Of a DNA stretch of 54,404 nucleotides, positions 1-8,644 are shown piece after piece. The notes beneath the pieces are model-generated. The model was not told the DNA's origin and ran no database searches. It saw nothing but the letters and a program-made list of their open reading frames with translations. How positions within the stretch are numbered: position 1 is the stretch's first letter; the number at the start of each line of letters is the position of its first letter. The DNA is taken from assembly GCF_037577855.1 (NCBI RefSeq), contig NZ_JBAKFX010000025.1, positions 1 to 54,404 on the forward strand, given 5' to 3'. The position numbers and the translations under genes were made by a program. Source of the DNA: Dethiothermospora halolimnae. GTDB taxonomy: Bacteria; Bacillota; Clostridia; Tissierellales; VENL01.

Positions 1-130
1 GCTTTACAAGTTTATCTTCACAGTATGAAAAATTCAGATTGTCTTAGTGAACCGCCGTATACCGAACGGTACGTACGGTGGTGTGAGAGGCCGGTAGATA
101 AATTAATTATCTACCTCCTACTCTATTATA
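1..130 (+). mobile_element. Group II intron, 3' end (domains V and VI), partial
   Basis: A domain V-like hairpin is visible: ACCGCCGTA (51-59) pairs with TACGGTGGT (74-82), with a short upper stem around GAAC and a two-base bulge CG at 72-73. It is followed by a domain VI-like stem, GGTAGATAA against TTATCTACC (about 93-114), and an end of the CCTACTCTAT type. These are the conserved 3' features of bacterial group II introns. The 3' splice site should lie near 129. The body of the intron and most of any reverse-transcriptase gene are outside the window; a short reading frame before domain V cannot be assigned. The element sits about 150 bp upstream of spoIIQ. Confidence 0.8.
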
Positions 131-140
131 ATCAAGTTTT

Positions 141-198
141 ATGACCGTAGGGAGTAAAATAACCATATCTATTCTTTATTCTCTATTATCTATTCTCT
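141..198 (+). repeat. Family E element, copy 1
   Basis: A block of about 55 bp beginning GACCGTAGGGAGTAAAATAA and continuing with TTCTTTATTCTCTATTATC. Near-identical copies occur at 17271-17328 (same strand) and 17783-17843 (opposite strand), and partial copies at 1995-2030, 2211-2238, 6757-6790 and 17189-17222. Here it forms the 3' flank of the intron. Confidence 0.75.
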
Positions 199-216
199 GT
201 TTTTTAAAATTCTCCC

Positions 217-244
217 GTATTAAAAATAAAAAATTGGTGATAAT
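217..244 (+). promoter_or_regulatory. Possible sigma-F/sigma-G promoter of spoIIQ
   Basis: GTATT at 217-221 and GGTGATAAT at 236-244, separated by 14 bases, resemble the forespore sigma-F class (GYWTA and GGHRARAHT). The second box matches 8 of 9 positions. In B. subtilis spoIIQ is sigma-F dependent. The site lies downstream of the intron, so the insertion would leave it intact. The spacing is one base short of the usual value. Confidence 0.4.
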
Positions 245-278
245 ACTAATAAGATATAAAAAACACGGGGGTGTACAT

Positions 279-1235
279 ATGGACGAGTTCAATAATAATA
301 ACAATAATGATAATAAAAATAACAAAAACAAAGAAAAAAAGTGGACTAAGCTAAAATCGAATTTAAAGCATGCTGTACGAAAAATAGGAGACAAAGATGG
401 ATTTTATATAATTTTATTTATTTGTGTTTGTATAGTAGGAACCACTGCAGTATGGGTGTCTAAAAACAATGTAGACAAAATATCAGATAATAATAAATCT
501 GGTATTGAGTTAGTAGGAAAAAACGAAGATAGTAATATTGTAAAAGGCCATGATGAATATGTAGATGAGTTCCAAAACAATATCGAGCCTGAAGCTCCTT
601 TATCGGATAATAATAAAAAACAGGATAAGGGAGATAAGATAAACAAAACTAAAATAAAAGAAACAAAAGAAGAGATGAAAGAAACTAAAGATAATAAAAA
701 TAATAACAAAGCAACAAAAGAAGAAATTGCAAAAGCTAATAAAGAACAAAAGACAAACTCTAAATCTAAAGAGGCAAGCACAAATGTGAATACTAAAAAA
801 GAAATAAAGACTAACATAAAGGCCAATATGATAATGCCTTTAATAGGAAAAGTTTCTAAGGAGTATACTATTGATAACTTAGTATACTCAAAAACACTGG
901 AACAGTGGTCAGCCCATAAAGGTATAGATATCAAGGGGAGAGAAGGCAGTGTTGTTAGAGCAGCACTAGATGGAATAGTTTCAGAGAAAAGAAAGGACCC
1001 ACTATATGGAATAGTTATAGTCATAGACCATGAAAATGGACTAGAGACTGTATATGCAAATGTTTCTACCATGGATATGGTAGAAGTGGGGCAAAGGGTA
1101 AATAGTGGAGATGCTATAAGTGGTATAGGCAAAAGTAAAGGCATAGAATTAGCCGATGGACCCCACTTACATTTTGAGGTTTTAGAAAATGGAGAAAAAG
1201 TAGATCCAAAAAAATATCTTCCCGACACGCAATAA
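279..1235 (+). CDS. spoIIQ: Stage II sporulation protein Q-like M23 peptidase
   Basis: Membrane-anchored LytM/M23-domain protein of 318 residues. In sporulating Firmicutes SpoIIQ sits in the forespore membrane and binds SpoIIIAH across the intermembrane space. The start at 279 is chosen because GGGGGTG lies just upstream; a longer in-frame start at 141 would run through a repeat. One transmembrane segment spans about residues 41-60. A long Lys/Asn/Glu-rich linker (about 61-185) leads to a C-terminal M23 domain with H213, D217 (HKGID) and an HLH motif at 296-298. The zinc ligands are therefore present, as known for clostridial SpoIIQ, whereas B. subtilis SpoIIQ has lost one. The following spoIIID and mbl genes support the assignment. 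Confidence 0.85.
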   Translation: MDEFNNNNNNDNKNNKNKEKKWTKLKSNLKHAVRKIGDKDGFYIILFICVCIVGTTAVWVSKNNVDKISDNNKSGIELVGKNEDSNIVKGHDEYVDEFQNNIEPEAPLSDNNKKQDKGDKINKTKIKETKEEMKETKDNKNNNKATKEEIAKANKEQKTNSKSKEASTNVNTKKEIKTNIKANMIMPLIGKVSKEYTIDNLVYSKTLEQWSAHKGIDIKGREGSVVRAALDGIVSEKRKDPLYGIVIVIDHENGLETVYANVSTMDMVEVGQRVNSGDAISGIGKSKGIELADGPHLHFEVLENGEKVDPKKYLPDTQ

Positions 1236-1531
1236 AAAAATAATGTAGGTATTGAATATATTCTATACCTGTCCTTGGACGAGGACTAACAACACAACAC
1301 ATTTTATTATTTAAGAATTCATAATCCATTTTGTTGTTGAGTGATTCATAATCCATTTTGTTGTTGGGGGATTCGTAATCCCTTTTGTTGTTGGGGGATT
1401 CGTAATCCCCCCAACCAAATTAAAGTCCAAAACATTATCATAAAGTGTTCTAATAAAGTTGATAATCGCATAAATATTTAATAAAAGATTTTTAATACTA
1501 GAGTAAAATATCACAAAAGGGGGTTAGATAT
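1236..1531 (+). repeat. Intergenic region with families A and B
   Basis: GGTATTGAATA at 1248-1258 and its imperfect complement to 1269 form a family B hairpin. From about 1315 to 1416 there are three to four degenerate units of about 35 bp, each with TTTTGTTGTTG followed by GATTCRTAATCC. The last is a full family A core. The remainder to 1531 should hold the spoIIID promoter; CATAAATATT near 1470 resembles a sigma-E -10 box, but I see no convincing -35. Confidence 0.65.
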
Positions 1532-1783
1532 GTGAAAGATTATATAGAAGAACGGGCATTAGAAATTGCAGATTATATAATAAATAGAAAAGCAACCGTA
1601 AGACAAACGGCCGAAATTTTCGGAGTGAGTAAGAGTACAGTACATAAAGATGTAACGGAACGGCTACCTAAAATAAACCCTCTTGTAGCAAGAAGAGTTA
1701 AAGATGTACTTGAAACTAATAAAGCCGAAAGACATATTAGGGGTGGCAAAGCTACAAAATTAAAATACAAAGCACTTAAGTAG
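1532..1783 (+). CDS. spoIIID: Sporulation transcriptional regulator SpoIIID
   Basis: DNA-binding regulator of 83 residues that acts in the mother cell, repressing and activating parts of the sigma-E regulon. The GTG start at 1532 is preceded by AAAAGGGGG at good spacing. The helix-turn-helix lies at about residues 21-41 (TVRQTAEIFGVSKSTVHKDV), and the C-terminus is basic, as is typical of the family. Length is close to the usual 80-95. It sits between spoIIQ and mbl, as in B. subtilis. It probably has its own promoter, because 300 bp of repeat-rich DNA precede it. Confidence 0.95.
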   Translation: MKDYIEERALEIADYIINRKATVRQTAEIFGVSKSTVHKDVTERLPKINPLVARRVKDVLETNKAERHIRGGKATKLKYKALK

Positions 1784-1871
1784 ATTTACTACTCTTAAAT
1801 AGAATACCGATACTAAAAATCCATATTGTCAGTTAACAAAATTATGGATTAAAAAACAAAACATCAATAAA

Positions 1872-1929
1872 AACATATAAAAATAAAAATATTATCCTTT
1901 AAAGGATAATATTTTTATTTTTATATGTT
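1872..1929 (+). terminator. 58-bp perfect palindrome, probable bidirectional terminator
   Basis: Arms 1872-1900 and 1901-1929 are exact complements centred on CCTTTAAAGG, with A-rich and T-rich outer parts (ATAAAAATAAAAATATTATC and its complement). As RNA this is a long hairpin ending in a U-rich arm. It lies about 90 bp after spoIIID. Confidence 0.7.
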
Positions 1930-2290
1930 ACTTTTTGAAGGATTTTAACAGAGTTTATAGAATAGTTCTAATTAAAGAAGAAAGTAGGAAAAAAACAAAG
2001 AATAAAGAATGGAGAATAAAGAATAAATAAAGTAACCTTCGGCTGAATTCGAAGCTACAGATTTTATTGGTGGTCAGAATATCCAGTTTATTGTTGTTGA
2101 GAATGTCTAGTTTATTGTTGTTAAGAATACTCAGTTTATTGTTGTTCAGAATACCTAGTTATTGTCGACTAGGTTGCCTAGTTGTTGGGGGATTCGCAAT
2201 CCCCCAACCATATTTATTCTTTATTCTCTATTGTATCTAAATAAATAAAGTGTATAAATAAAAGAGGGGAATAAAAGGAAAGTGAGGTCG
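1930..2290 (+). repeat. Intergenic repeat cluster before mbl
   Basis: In order: a family E block AAAGAATAAAGAATGGAG (about 1995-2030); an inverted family C hairpin (2032-2058, GTAACCTTCGGC paired with TTCGAAGCTAC); three degenerate units of about 30 bp containing AGTTTATTGTTGTT (about 2065-2160); a full family A hairpin (2184-2208); and a TATTCTTTATTCTCTATT block (about 2211-2236). No gene is visible. The ribosome-binding region of mbl follows at about 2276-2293. Confidence 0.65.
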
Positions 2291-2295
2291 AGGTA

Positions 2296-3327
2296 ATGTT
2301 TACATTTAGAACAGATATAGGGATAGATTTGGGAACTGCAAGTGTTTTAGTCTACTTAAAAAACAAGGGAATAGTTCTAAAGGAACCATCAGTTGTTGCC
2401 ATCAATAAAAGTACCAATAAAATACTAGCTGTAGGCGAGGAAGCAAGACGTATGCTAGGAAGAACTCCTGGAAATATAATAGCAATAAGGCCATTGAAGG
2501 ATGGAGTAATATCCGATTTTGATATAACGGAGAGGATGCTAAAGTATTTTATAGCTAAGGCATCAGGGAAAATGATGTTTAAACCTAGAATAATAGTATG
2601 TGTACCAAGCGGAGTAACAGAAGTAGAAAGAAGGGCTGTTATTGATGCAAGTAACCAAGCCGGTGCTAAAAAAACTTACCTTATAGAGGAACCTATTGCG
2701 GCTGCAATTGGAGCCGATTTAGATATAACGGAACCAAGTGGTAACATGGTTATAGATATTGGAGGAGGTACAACAGATGTGGCAGTTATATCCCTTGGGT
2801 CAATAGTAGTTAGTAAATCCATAAAGGTAGCAGGGGATAAGTTTGATGAAGCGATAATGAGATATATTAGAAAAAAACATAATGTAATGATAGGGGAAAG
2901 AAGTGCCGAAAACTTAAAGATCAATATAGGCACCGCCTATCCTAGGAAAAAGGATATATATATGGACATAAAGGGAAGAAACTTAGTAACTGGACTTCCT
3001 AAAAATATAAAAATTAGTTCATCAGAAATGTTAGAAGCTTTAGAAGAACCCATAGCAGCCATAGCAGAAGCAGTTCATTCTGTGATAGAAAAGACCCCGC
3101 CGGAACTGGCAGCGGATATTGGGGATAAGGGTATATATATGACTGGAGGAGGTTCATTACTCCATGGGCTAGACACTCTTATAGCTAAAAGAACAGGTAT
3201 ACCAGTAATGATAGCAGAAGATGCAGTTTCCTGCGTCGCTAAAGGTACTGGACAAGCACTAAAATCAATAGATGTACTAGAAAGCACCATGCTTTCCGAT
3301 GACGATAAAAAAAGAAGATACGACTAG
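2296..3327 (+). CDS. mbl: Rod shape-determining protein, MreB/Mbl family
   Basis: Bacterial actin homologue of 343 residues that polymerises under the membrane and guides lateral wall synthesis. The phosphate-1 loop DIGIDLGTASVLVY is near the N-terminus, the phosphate-2 motif DIGGGTTDVAV lies mid-protein, and the adenosine motif YMTGGGSLLHGL is near residue 285. Length matches the family (about 335-345). Its place directly after spoIIID matches B. subtilis mbl. The C-terminus ends in a charged tail (DDDKKRRYD). Whether it is functionally Mbl or MreB cannot be told from sequence alone. Confidence 0.92.
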   Translation: MFTFRTDIGIDLGTASVLVYLKNKGIVLKEPSVVAINKSTNKILAVGEEARRMLGRTPGNIIAIRPLKDGVISDFDITERMLKYFIAKASGKMMFKPRIIVCVPSGVTEVERRAVIDASNQAGAKKTYLIEEPIAAAIGADLDITEPSGNMVIDIGGGTTDVAVISLGSIVVSKSIKVAGDKFDEAIMRYIRKKHNVMIGERSAENLKINIGTAYPRKKDIYMDIKGRNLVTGLPKNIKISSSEMLEALEEPIAAIAEAVHSVIEKTPPELAADIGDKGIYMTGGGSLLHGLDTLIAKRTGIPVMIAEDAVSCVAKGTGQALKSIDVLESTMLSDDDKKRRYD

Positions 3328-3541
3328 ATTAAAGAAGAAAGTGTAAAGAAGAAAGAAGAAATATAAAAAACATAGTGGAGAGCTATCTGTAGGGATAGTG
3401 ATGCTCTGTTCACTACTAATTTATAAAATCTCATTCTAAAGTATAGCGGGGAATTCGTTCCCCGGTTTTTCGTTGTCCGGGAGTTTACTCACTTAGTCGT
3501 TGTGGGATTGCACCGTTGTGTCGGAAAACTTTCCTCACTCT
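3328..3541 (+). repeat. Family E block and terminator-like family C hairpin after mbl
   Basis: A family E block (TTAAAGAAGAAAGTGTAAAG) begins within a few bases of the mbl stop codon. CGGGGAA (3447-3453) pairs with TTCCCCG (3458-3464) around loop TTCG and is followed by GTTTTT, a good intrinsic terminator for mbl. Confidence 0.65.
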
Positions 3542-4152
3542 GTTGTTGGGGGATTCGATCCCCCAACCCAAAAACTAAAAAAAAATATAAAATCTAAAGA
3601 ATCAAAAAAATATATGGTTGATTCTCTAAATATTGTGGGACTGCCCCCATTATATCAATGGATTCTCATACCTCTGTTGTTGGGGGATTCGTAATTCCCC
3701 AACCCAAAAACTAAAAAAAATATAAAATCTAAAGAATCAAAAAAATATATGGTTGATTCTCTAAATATTGTGGGACTGCCCCCATTATATCAATGGATTC
3801 TCATACCTCTGTTGTTGGGGGATTCGTAATCCCCCAACCCAAAAACTAAAAAAAATATAAAATCTAAAGAATCAAAAAATATGTGGTTGATTCTCTAAAT
3901 ATTGTGGGACCACCCCCATTATATCAATGGATTCTCTTACCTCCGTTGTTGGGGGATTCGTAATCCCCCAACCCAAAAACTAAAAAAATATAAAATCTAA
4001 AGAGTCAAAAAAATATATGGTTGATTCTCTAAATATTGTGGGACTGCCCCCATTATATCAATGGATTCTCTTACCTCCGTTGTTGGGGGATTCGTAATCC
4101 CCCAACCCAAAAACTAAAAAATATATATAAAATCTAAAGAATCAAAAAAATA
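3542..4152 (+). repeat. Tandem array of 4.5 units of about 134 bp
   Basis: Units at 3542-3675, 3676-3810, 3811-3944 and 3945-4078, and a partial unit at 4079-4152, are nearly identical. Each begins with a family A hairpin (GTTGGGGGATT with AATCCCCCAAC). A second foldback follows, built from AGAATCAA and TTGATTCT, and then a small hairpin CCATT/AATGG. Differences between units are mainly single bases and A-tract length. There is no convincing coding capacity. Confidence 0.9.
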
Positions 4153-4367
4153 TGCCGATAATTACACTAGAGTTAAATTAGGATTTATAACATAATTTTA
4201 AATTTCACAATACAACTTAAAAAAAATCAAAAATCTAATTAAAAACTTTACAAAGGTAGCTCCGAATTCCTTTGAAGGTTACCATTAAATAGTGTAGAGG
4301 GGGAATTCATTCTCCCGGTTGTTGGGAAATCCCCAACTGGCAAAAACACTGGAAAGGAGTTTTCTAA
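4153..4367 (+). repeat. Intergenic region before flgF with two family C hairpins
   Basis: A family C hairpin lies at about 4255-4284 (GGTAGCTCCGAATTCC with GGTTACC), a second GGGGGAATTC / CTCCC hairpin at about 4298-4318, and a decayed family A copy at about 4319-4340. A clear AAAGGAG ribosome-binding site lies just before flgF. Confidence 0.55.
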
Positions 4368-5456
4368 ATGGATAGAGGTCTATATATATCTGCAACATCC
4401 CTTATATCAAATAGAAGAAGAATGGATGCCATATCCAATAACCTAGCCAACGGTAATACCACTGGCTATAAAAAAGATGTGGTAATATCAGAATCATTTC
4501 CCAATGTATTACTTTCTAAAATAAACGATAAAAGCCATACGGCTCCAATCAAGGACTTTCAGGGAGTAGAAGTAAATCAAGAGGGAGATGTATATAAAGT
4601 ATCCCTAGAAACAGGATACTTTAGGGTAGAAACTCCAGCAGGAATAGATCATAGTAAAGAGTTAAACTTTGTCGTGGATGAAAGTGGATATTTAAAAACA
4701 TACTATAGAAATGAAAATGGAAATATAAAAACCGATGGAGAAAATGTGGTATTGGGAAAAAATGGTCCTATAAGAGTAGAAGATGGAGACATTGAAATAG
4801 ATAGAGAAGGAAATATAATGTCAAACGGTCAAACTATAGACAACATAGTAACATTTGCTAATCCCAATGTAATAGGAACCATGGGAAATGGAGTTAGGTT
4901 AGACCGACTTAGAACTAACTTTACCCAGGGTAACTTTATAGAAACCAATAATACTTTAGATTTAGCTCTAAAGGGACAGGGATTTTTTAAGGTACAAGTA
5001 GAGGACGAAACAATGTATACTAGGGATGGAAACTTTAAACTAAATAATAATGGAGAATTAGTAACATCAAATGGATTAAATATATTAGGACAAGATGGTC
5101 CTATAGTACTAGGAAATAATCAATTTTCAATAGAAGAAAATGGGGATATAATAGTTGACAATGCAGTAATTGATACTATAGATGTTGTGGATGTAGAAAA
5201 TAAGGAGTATCTAAGAAAACAGGGAGATAATCTTTATAAAATGTTAGAAGATGGAAATGGACAAACCATAAATGGAGAGGAAGTCCCCTTTAATGGTGAA
5301 GTATTAAGTGGATATATTGAGGGCTCTAATGTAAACAATATAAAAGAGATGGTAAAAATGATATCTGTTTTAAGAAACTATGAAGCAGGACAAAAGGTCA
5401 TTAAAGCCAAGGACGACATGTTAGGTAAAGCAGTATCGGAAATAGCTAGAGTATAA
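4368..5456 (+). CDS. flgF: Flagellar basal-body rod/hook protein, FlgF (FlhO) type
   Basis: Axial rod-type protein of 362 residues in the FlgF/FlgG family, exported through the flagellar type III system. The N-terminus carries the family motif (MDAISNNLANGNTTGYKKD) and the C-terminus the matching helix (SNVNNIKEMVKMISVLRNYE). In the position of B. subtilis flhO. It is about 90 residues longer than a typical FlhO. The extra length appears to lie between about residues 50 and 200 and is rich in Asp, Glu, Gly and Asn. Start chosen for the AAAGGAG site. Only 16 bp separate it from flgG, so the two are probably co-transcribed. Confidence 0.88.
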   Translation: MDRGLYISATSLISNRRRMDAISNNLANGNTTGYKKDVVISESFPNVLLSKINDKSHTAPIKDFQGVEVNQEGDVYKVSLETGYFRVETPAGIDHSKELNFVVDESGYLKTYYRNENGNIKTDGENVVLGKNGPIRVEDGDIEIDREGNIMSNGQTIDNIVTFANPNVIGTMGNGVRLDRLRTNFTQGNFIETNNTLDLALKGQGFFKVQVEDETMYTRDGNFKLNNNGELVTSNGLNILGQDGPIVLGNNQFSIEENGDIIVDNAVIDTIDVVDVENKEYLRKQGDNLYKMLEDGNGQTINGEEVPFNGEVLSGYIEGSNVNNIKEMVKMISVLRNYEAGQKVIKAKDDMLGKAVSEIARV

Positions 5457-5472
5457 AAAGGAGGTAATATAA

Positions 5473-6270
5473 ATGAATAGATCACTTTGGACTGCAGCCT
5501 CTGGAATGAGGGGTCAGCAGCTTAATATAGATACTATTTCAAACAATCTTGCAAATGTTAATACTACTTCGTATAAAAAACAAAGAGTAGAGTTTAAAGA
5601 CCTTTTATACTCTACAATAAAAAGAACAAACCTTAATGATAATCAAGGTAGGCCAGTAAATCTAGAAGTAGGTCACGGTGTTATGCCAGTGGCAACAACA
5701 AAGGACTTTGCCAACGGCAGCCCAGTTGAAACCCAAAACCCCCTTGATGTAGCCATAGACGGTGGAGGCTTCTTTGCTGTAGCTACACCCAATGAGGAAA
5801 TCAGGTTTACAAGGGATGGAAGCTTTAAATTAAGTGTAGATGATGGAGAAAGAATATTAACAACATCAGAGGGATACTATATATTAACAGAGGACGAAGA
5901 TGTTATAACCGTTGAAGAGGGTATGACGGACTTAAACGTTGACCAGTTGGGAAATGTAACAGCAAGAAATGAAGATGGTGAGATAGAAGAACTGGGAAGA
6001 CTTGCCATAATCGATTTTCCAAATCCTCAAGGGCTATTAAGCGACGGATCCAACCTATATAAAACAACAGAAGCCACTGGGGAACCTATATTTGTTGAAG
6101 CAGATCAAATGAAGAGTAAAGTGCTTCAAGGATACCTAGAAAGCTCAAATGTTCAGATAGTAGAAGAAATGGTAAAAATGATAACAGCTCAAAGAGCCTA
6201 TGAAATAAACTCAAAATCAATACAAACAACCGATGAAATGATGCAACAAGCTAATAATCTAAAGAGATAA
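5473..6270 (+). CDS. flgG: Flagellar basal-body distal rod protein FlgG (FlhP)
   Basis: Distal rod protein of 265 residues, exported by the flagellar apparatus. N-terminal motif ISNNLANVNTTSYKKQRVEF and C-terminal motif SNVQIVEEMVKMITAQRAYE are the hallmarks of FlgG. Length is standard. The middle (about residues 80-200) has the DGGGFFAV and FTRDGSF segments of the family. GGAGG lies seven bases before the ATG. It follows flgF closely and precedes a rod-binding gene, giving a three-gene rod operon. Confidence 0.93.
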   Translation: MNRSLWTAASGMRGQQLNIDTISNNLANVNTTSYKKQRVEFKDLLYSTIKRTNLNDNQGRPVNLEVGHGVMPVATTKDFANGSPVETQNPLDVAIDGGGFFAVATPNEEIRFTRDGSFKLSVDDGERILTTSEGYYILTEDEDVITVEEGMTDLNVDQLGNVTARNEDGEIEELGRLAIIDFPNPQGLLSDGSNLYKTTEATGEPIFVEADQMKSKVLQGYLESSNVQIVEEMVKMITAQRAYEINSKSIQTTDEMMQQANNLKR

Positions 6271-6287
6271 TATAATGGGGTGTTAAA

Positions 6288-6635
6288 ATGGATGGTATAA
6301 ATAATATTAACACTATAAATACTATAAATAACAGTAAAATAAAATCTGAAAACAATAAACTAAAAAACCTACAAAAATCATCAGACAGTATAAAAAACGA
6401 CAAAGAGTTAATGGAAGTCTGTAAAGACTTTGAGTCAATATTTACAAACATGATGCTTAAAGAGATGAGAAACACAATACCTAAAGGTGGCCTAACGGAA
6501 AAAAGCAGAGGAAGGGAAATCTTCGAAGATATGTACTATGATGAAATGTCAAAGAACATAAGCAAAAACGATAACGGAATAGGTCTAGCAAAAATCCTTT
6601 ATGAACAATTTAAAGGTGTTGGGTATAATAAATAA
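6288..6635 (+). CDS. flgJ: FlgJ-like rod-binding protein
   Basis: Protein of 115 residues matching only the N-terminal rod-binding domain of FlgJ; there is no peptidoglycan hydrolase domain, as is usual in Firmicutes. The conserved block is KDFESIFTNMMLKEMRNTIP followed by EIFEDMYYDEMSK (about residues 45-100). In other bacteria this domain caps or scaffolds the growing rod. The first 40 residues are low-complexity Asn/Ile/Lys. It lies 17 bp after flgG. The stop codon is embedded in the following terminator hairpin. Confidence 0.85.
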   Translation: MDGINNINTINTINNSKIKSENNKLKNLQKSSDSIKNDKELMEVCKDFESIFTNMMLKEMRNTIPKGGLTEKSRGREIFEDMYYDEMSKNISKNDNGIGLAKILYEQFKGVGYNK

Positions 6636-6662
6636 GGCACAGTATTTTGTGCCTTATTTATA
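6631..6662 (+). terminator. Intrinsic terminator of the rod operon
   Basis: AATAAGGCACA (6631-6641) pairs with TGTGCCTTATT (6648-6658), an 11-bp stem that includes the flgJ stop codon, followed by a short T-rich stretch. Confidence 0.75.
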
Positions 6663-7145
6663 TGTTCACTTTAAATACGGAGGAGAAAGGAGAATTTAAA
6701 GTGGAGAATTGAGAATGGAGAGTGGAGAGTTAGTGTTAAAGAAGAAAGTTAAAAGCAAAGAATAGATAATATAGAATAAAGAACAGATAAGGAAACCTTC
6801 GACTGAAGTCGAAGCTACAGACTTGTAGAGGCAAAGAATAGATAAAGAAACCTTCGATTAAAGTCGAAGCTACGGACTTGTTGTTGGGGGATTCGTAATC
6901 CCCCAACCCATAAATTTAGGAAGATCAAAAACTGTGGGATTCTAAAGCATCCCTTCGGCAAACGTAGGGTCTGGGCATGCCCAGGCCATCCGCCCTGTTA
7001 AGTGGCGGGGAACGGACCGAAAACAAAACCAATAAAAAACAAAAAAACAACTAACAACCAAAAACCACCGAAACACCCTAATTTATAATTTAAAATCTAC
7101 AATTTAAAATTCCGAAGCATCGCTTCGGCAGAGGGAGTGAAACTA
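6663..7145 (+). repeat. Composite repeat block before the AEC transporter
   Basis: Contains family E blocks (about 6730-6790), two inverted family C hairpins (about 6791-6819 and 6847-6873), a family A hairpin (6883-6907), a family B palindrome (6968-6987, GGTCTGGGCATGCCCAGGCC), a family F linker beginning GGACCGAAAACAAAACC (about 7014-7075), and a family D AT block with CCGAAGC/GCTTCGG hairpin (about 7080-7129). The SD GAGGGAG follows immediately. No gene is seen. Confidence 0.75.
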
Positions 7146-8069
7146 ATGCAATTCACCGAAGTACTAAACCAAGCAATGGTACTATTTATCCTACTAATAG
7201 TAGGTTTCATAATTAAAAAACTAAAAATACTAACAGACGAATTTAACAAGGGCCTATCAAATCTACTAATAAACGTAACATTACCAGCCCTTATAATAAC
7301 ATCAATGAACTACAAGTTCTCAAAAGAAATGTTTGATAACAGCATCCTTATACTTATCATAGGAATAATAACCTATATCTATATGATAATAATATCAAAA
7401 ATATTTACTAAAGCATTCCATACAGAAGAACCCCAAAGAGGAGTATACAAATTCCTTGTACTATTTTCCAACACAGGATTTATGGGATACCCCATACTAA
7501 ACTCCATATATGGAGAAATAGGAATATTCTACGGAGCAATATTTAATCTATTATTTAACATAATGATATGGACTGTGGGAGTCTCATTTGTAAATCAAGA
7601 AGATAAAAAGATAAGCTTAAGATCCTTAATAAACCCAGGAATAGTGTCTGTAATAATAGGATTTAGTCTATTTATATTCTCAATAAAACTACCAAACTTA
7701 CTATATACGTCCCTAAAATCTCTAGGAAGCACCACAACACCATTAGCAATGATACTGGTAGGTTCACTACTTGCCGATGCCAAGTTTAGTGACATATTTA
7801 AAAATTATAGACTATTTATAATAACAGCTATAAGACTATTTATAATACCAATATCACTAATATTTGTTCTATCACTATTTAATCTACCAGAAATAGTAAT
7901 AGGTGTAATAGTAATAGTAAACGCAATGCCTGCTGCCGCAAATGCAGCAATATTTTCAAGAAAATTTGAATCTGACTACAGACTAGCATCCCAAGGAGTA
8001 TTTCTAACCACCCTCTTAAGCATAGGGACTATTCCAGTTATATTATTATTATTAACAAAATTTATATAA
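7146..8069 (+). CDS. AEC family transporter (auxin efflux carrier-like permease)
   Basis: Integral membrane protein of about 307 residues with some ten hydrophobic segments in the 5+5 layout of the AEC family, which in bacteria moves small organic anions such as malate. The N-terminal segment with NKGLSNLLINVTLPALI and the later ANAAIFSRKFESDYRLASQG are typical family regions. An in-frame GTG at 7137 overlaps the GAGGGAG site, so the ATG at 7146 is the better start. It stands alone between two repeat blocks. The substrate cannot be inferred. Confidence 0.8.
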   Translation: MQFTEVLNQAMVLFILLIVGFIIKKLKILTDEFNKGLSNLLINVTLPALIITSMNYKFSKEMFDNSILILIIGIITYIYMIIISKIFTKAFHTEEPQRGVYKFLVLFSNTGFMGYPILNSIYGEIGIFYGAIFNLLFNIMIWTVGVSFVNQEDKKISLRSLINPGIVSVIIGFSLFIFSIKLPNLLYTSLKSLGSTTTPLAMILVGSLLADAKFSDIFKNYRLFIITAIRLFIIPISLIFVLSLFNLPEIVIGVIVIVNAMPAAANAAIFSRKFESDYRLASQGVFLTTLLSIGTIPVILLLLTKFI

Positions 8070-8080
8070 TGTACCCTATA

Positions 8081-8104
8081 GACAGGGTTTACCCTGTCCT
8101 TTTC
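8081..8104 (+). terminator. Family B-like hairpin, probable terminator
   Basis: GACAGGGT and ACCCTGTC (8081-8098) pair around a two-base loop and are followed by CTTTT. It lies 12 bp after the transporter stop codon. Confidence 0.55.
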
Positions 8105-8640
8105 ATCGTCCAACTTTCCACTCAAAGGACTTCCAATTCCTTATTTGCCAAGGAACTTCCAATCTCTTTATTGCCAAGAAACTTCCAATCCCTTTATTGG
8201 GAAGGTATTCCAATAATCCCTTCGTTGCTAAAGGATTGAAAATTCCCCTTCGTTTTCGGGGATTTTCAATCCTTGTCGTTGTTGGGGCGGATTATAATCC
8301 CTATCGTTGTTGGGGGATTCGCAATCCCCCAACCAATAAACCCAGAAAAGACAAAAAAACACAAATCCTCAAACACCCTCTCAAAAAAGTAGCTTCCAAT
8401 CCATTCAAAGATTCTCTATAACCCTCCACTAAAAAGCCTCCTGTTGTTCTGTTGTTGGGGGATTCGTAATCCCCCGACCAATAAACCCAGAAAAAACAAA
8501 AAAACCACAAATCACCAACCCTCCCTGCTAAAAAGTAGCTTCCAATTCATTGGAAGGTCACCTGCCCTCTAAAAAGGGTTTTAAATCCCATGAAACTTGT
8601 CAATACTCATAATAAAACCTAAATAAAAAAGGAGAGAAAC
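8105..8640 (+). repeat. Repeat-filled intergenic region
   Basis: A degenerate tandem series of AACTTCCAATC-type units runs from about 8105 to 8275. Family A hairpins lie at 8309-8333 and 8454-8478, each followed by the same stretch (CAATAAACCCAGAAAA, then CACAAATC). Decayed and intact family C hairpins lie at about 8384-8415 and 8535-8561 (GTAGCTTCCAATTCATTGG). The pair A-linker-C is itself duplicated. Short open frames here are repeat artefacts. Confidence 0.7.
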
Positions 8641-8644
8641 CATC

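Noticed and set aside
404..1228. Long minus-strand open frame opposite spoIIQ
   Set aside because: Shadow of a Lys/Asn-rich gene; composition is Ser/Leu-rich noise, and the plus-strand protein has clear M23 motifs.
3500..3694. Open frame of 64 codons on the plus strand
   Set aside because: It runs through the tandem repeat units, has no ribosome-binding site, and its frame is not kept across units.
3542..4152. CRISPR array
   Set aside because: Units are tandem copies with no unique spacers, and the repeats are palindromic over 134 bp; no cas genes are near.
8197..8510. Open frames on both strands
   Set aside because: They are formed by family A and C repeats and have repeat-derived, non-protein-like composition.
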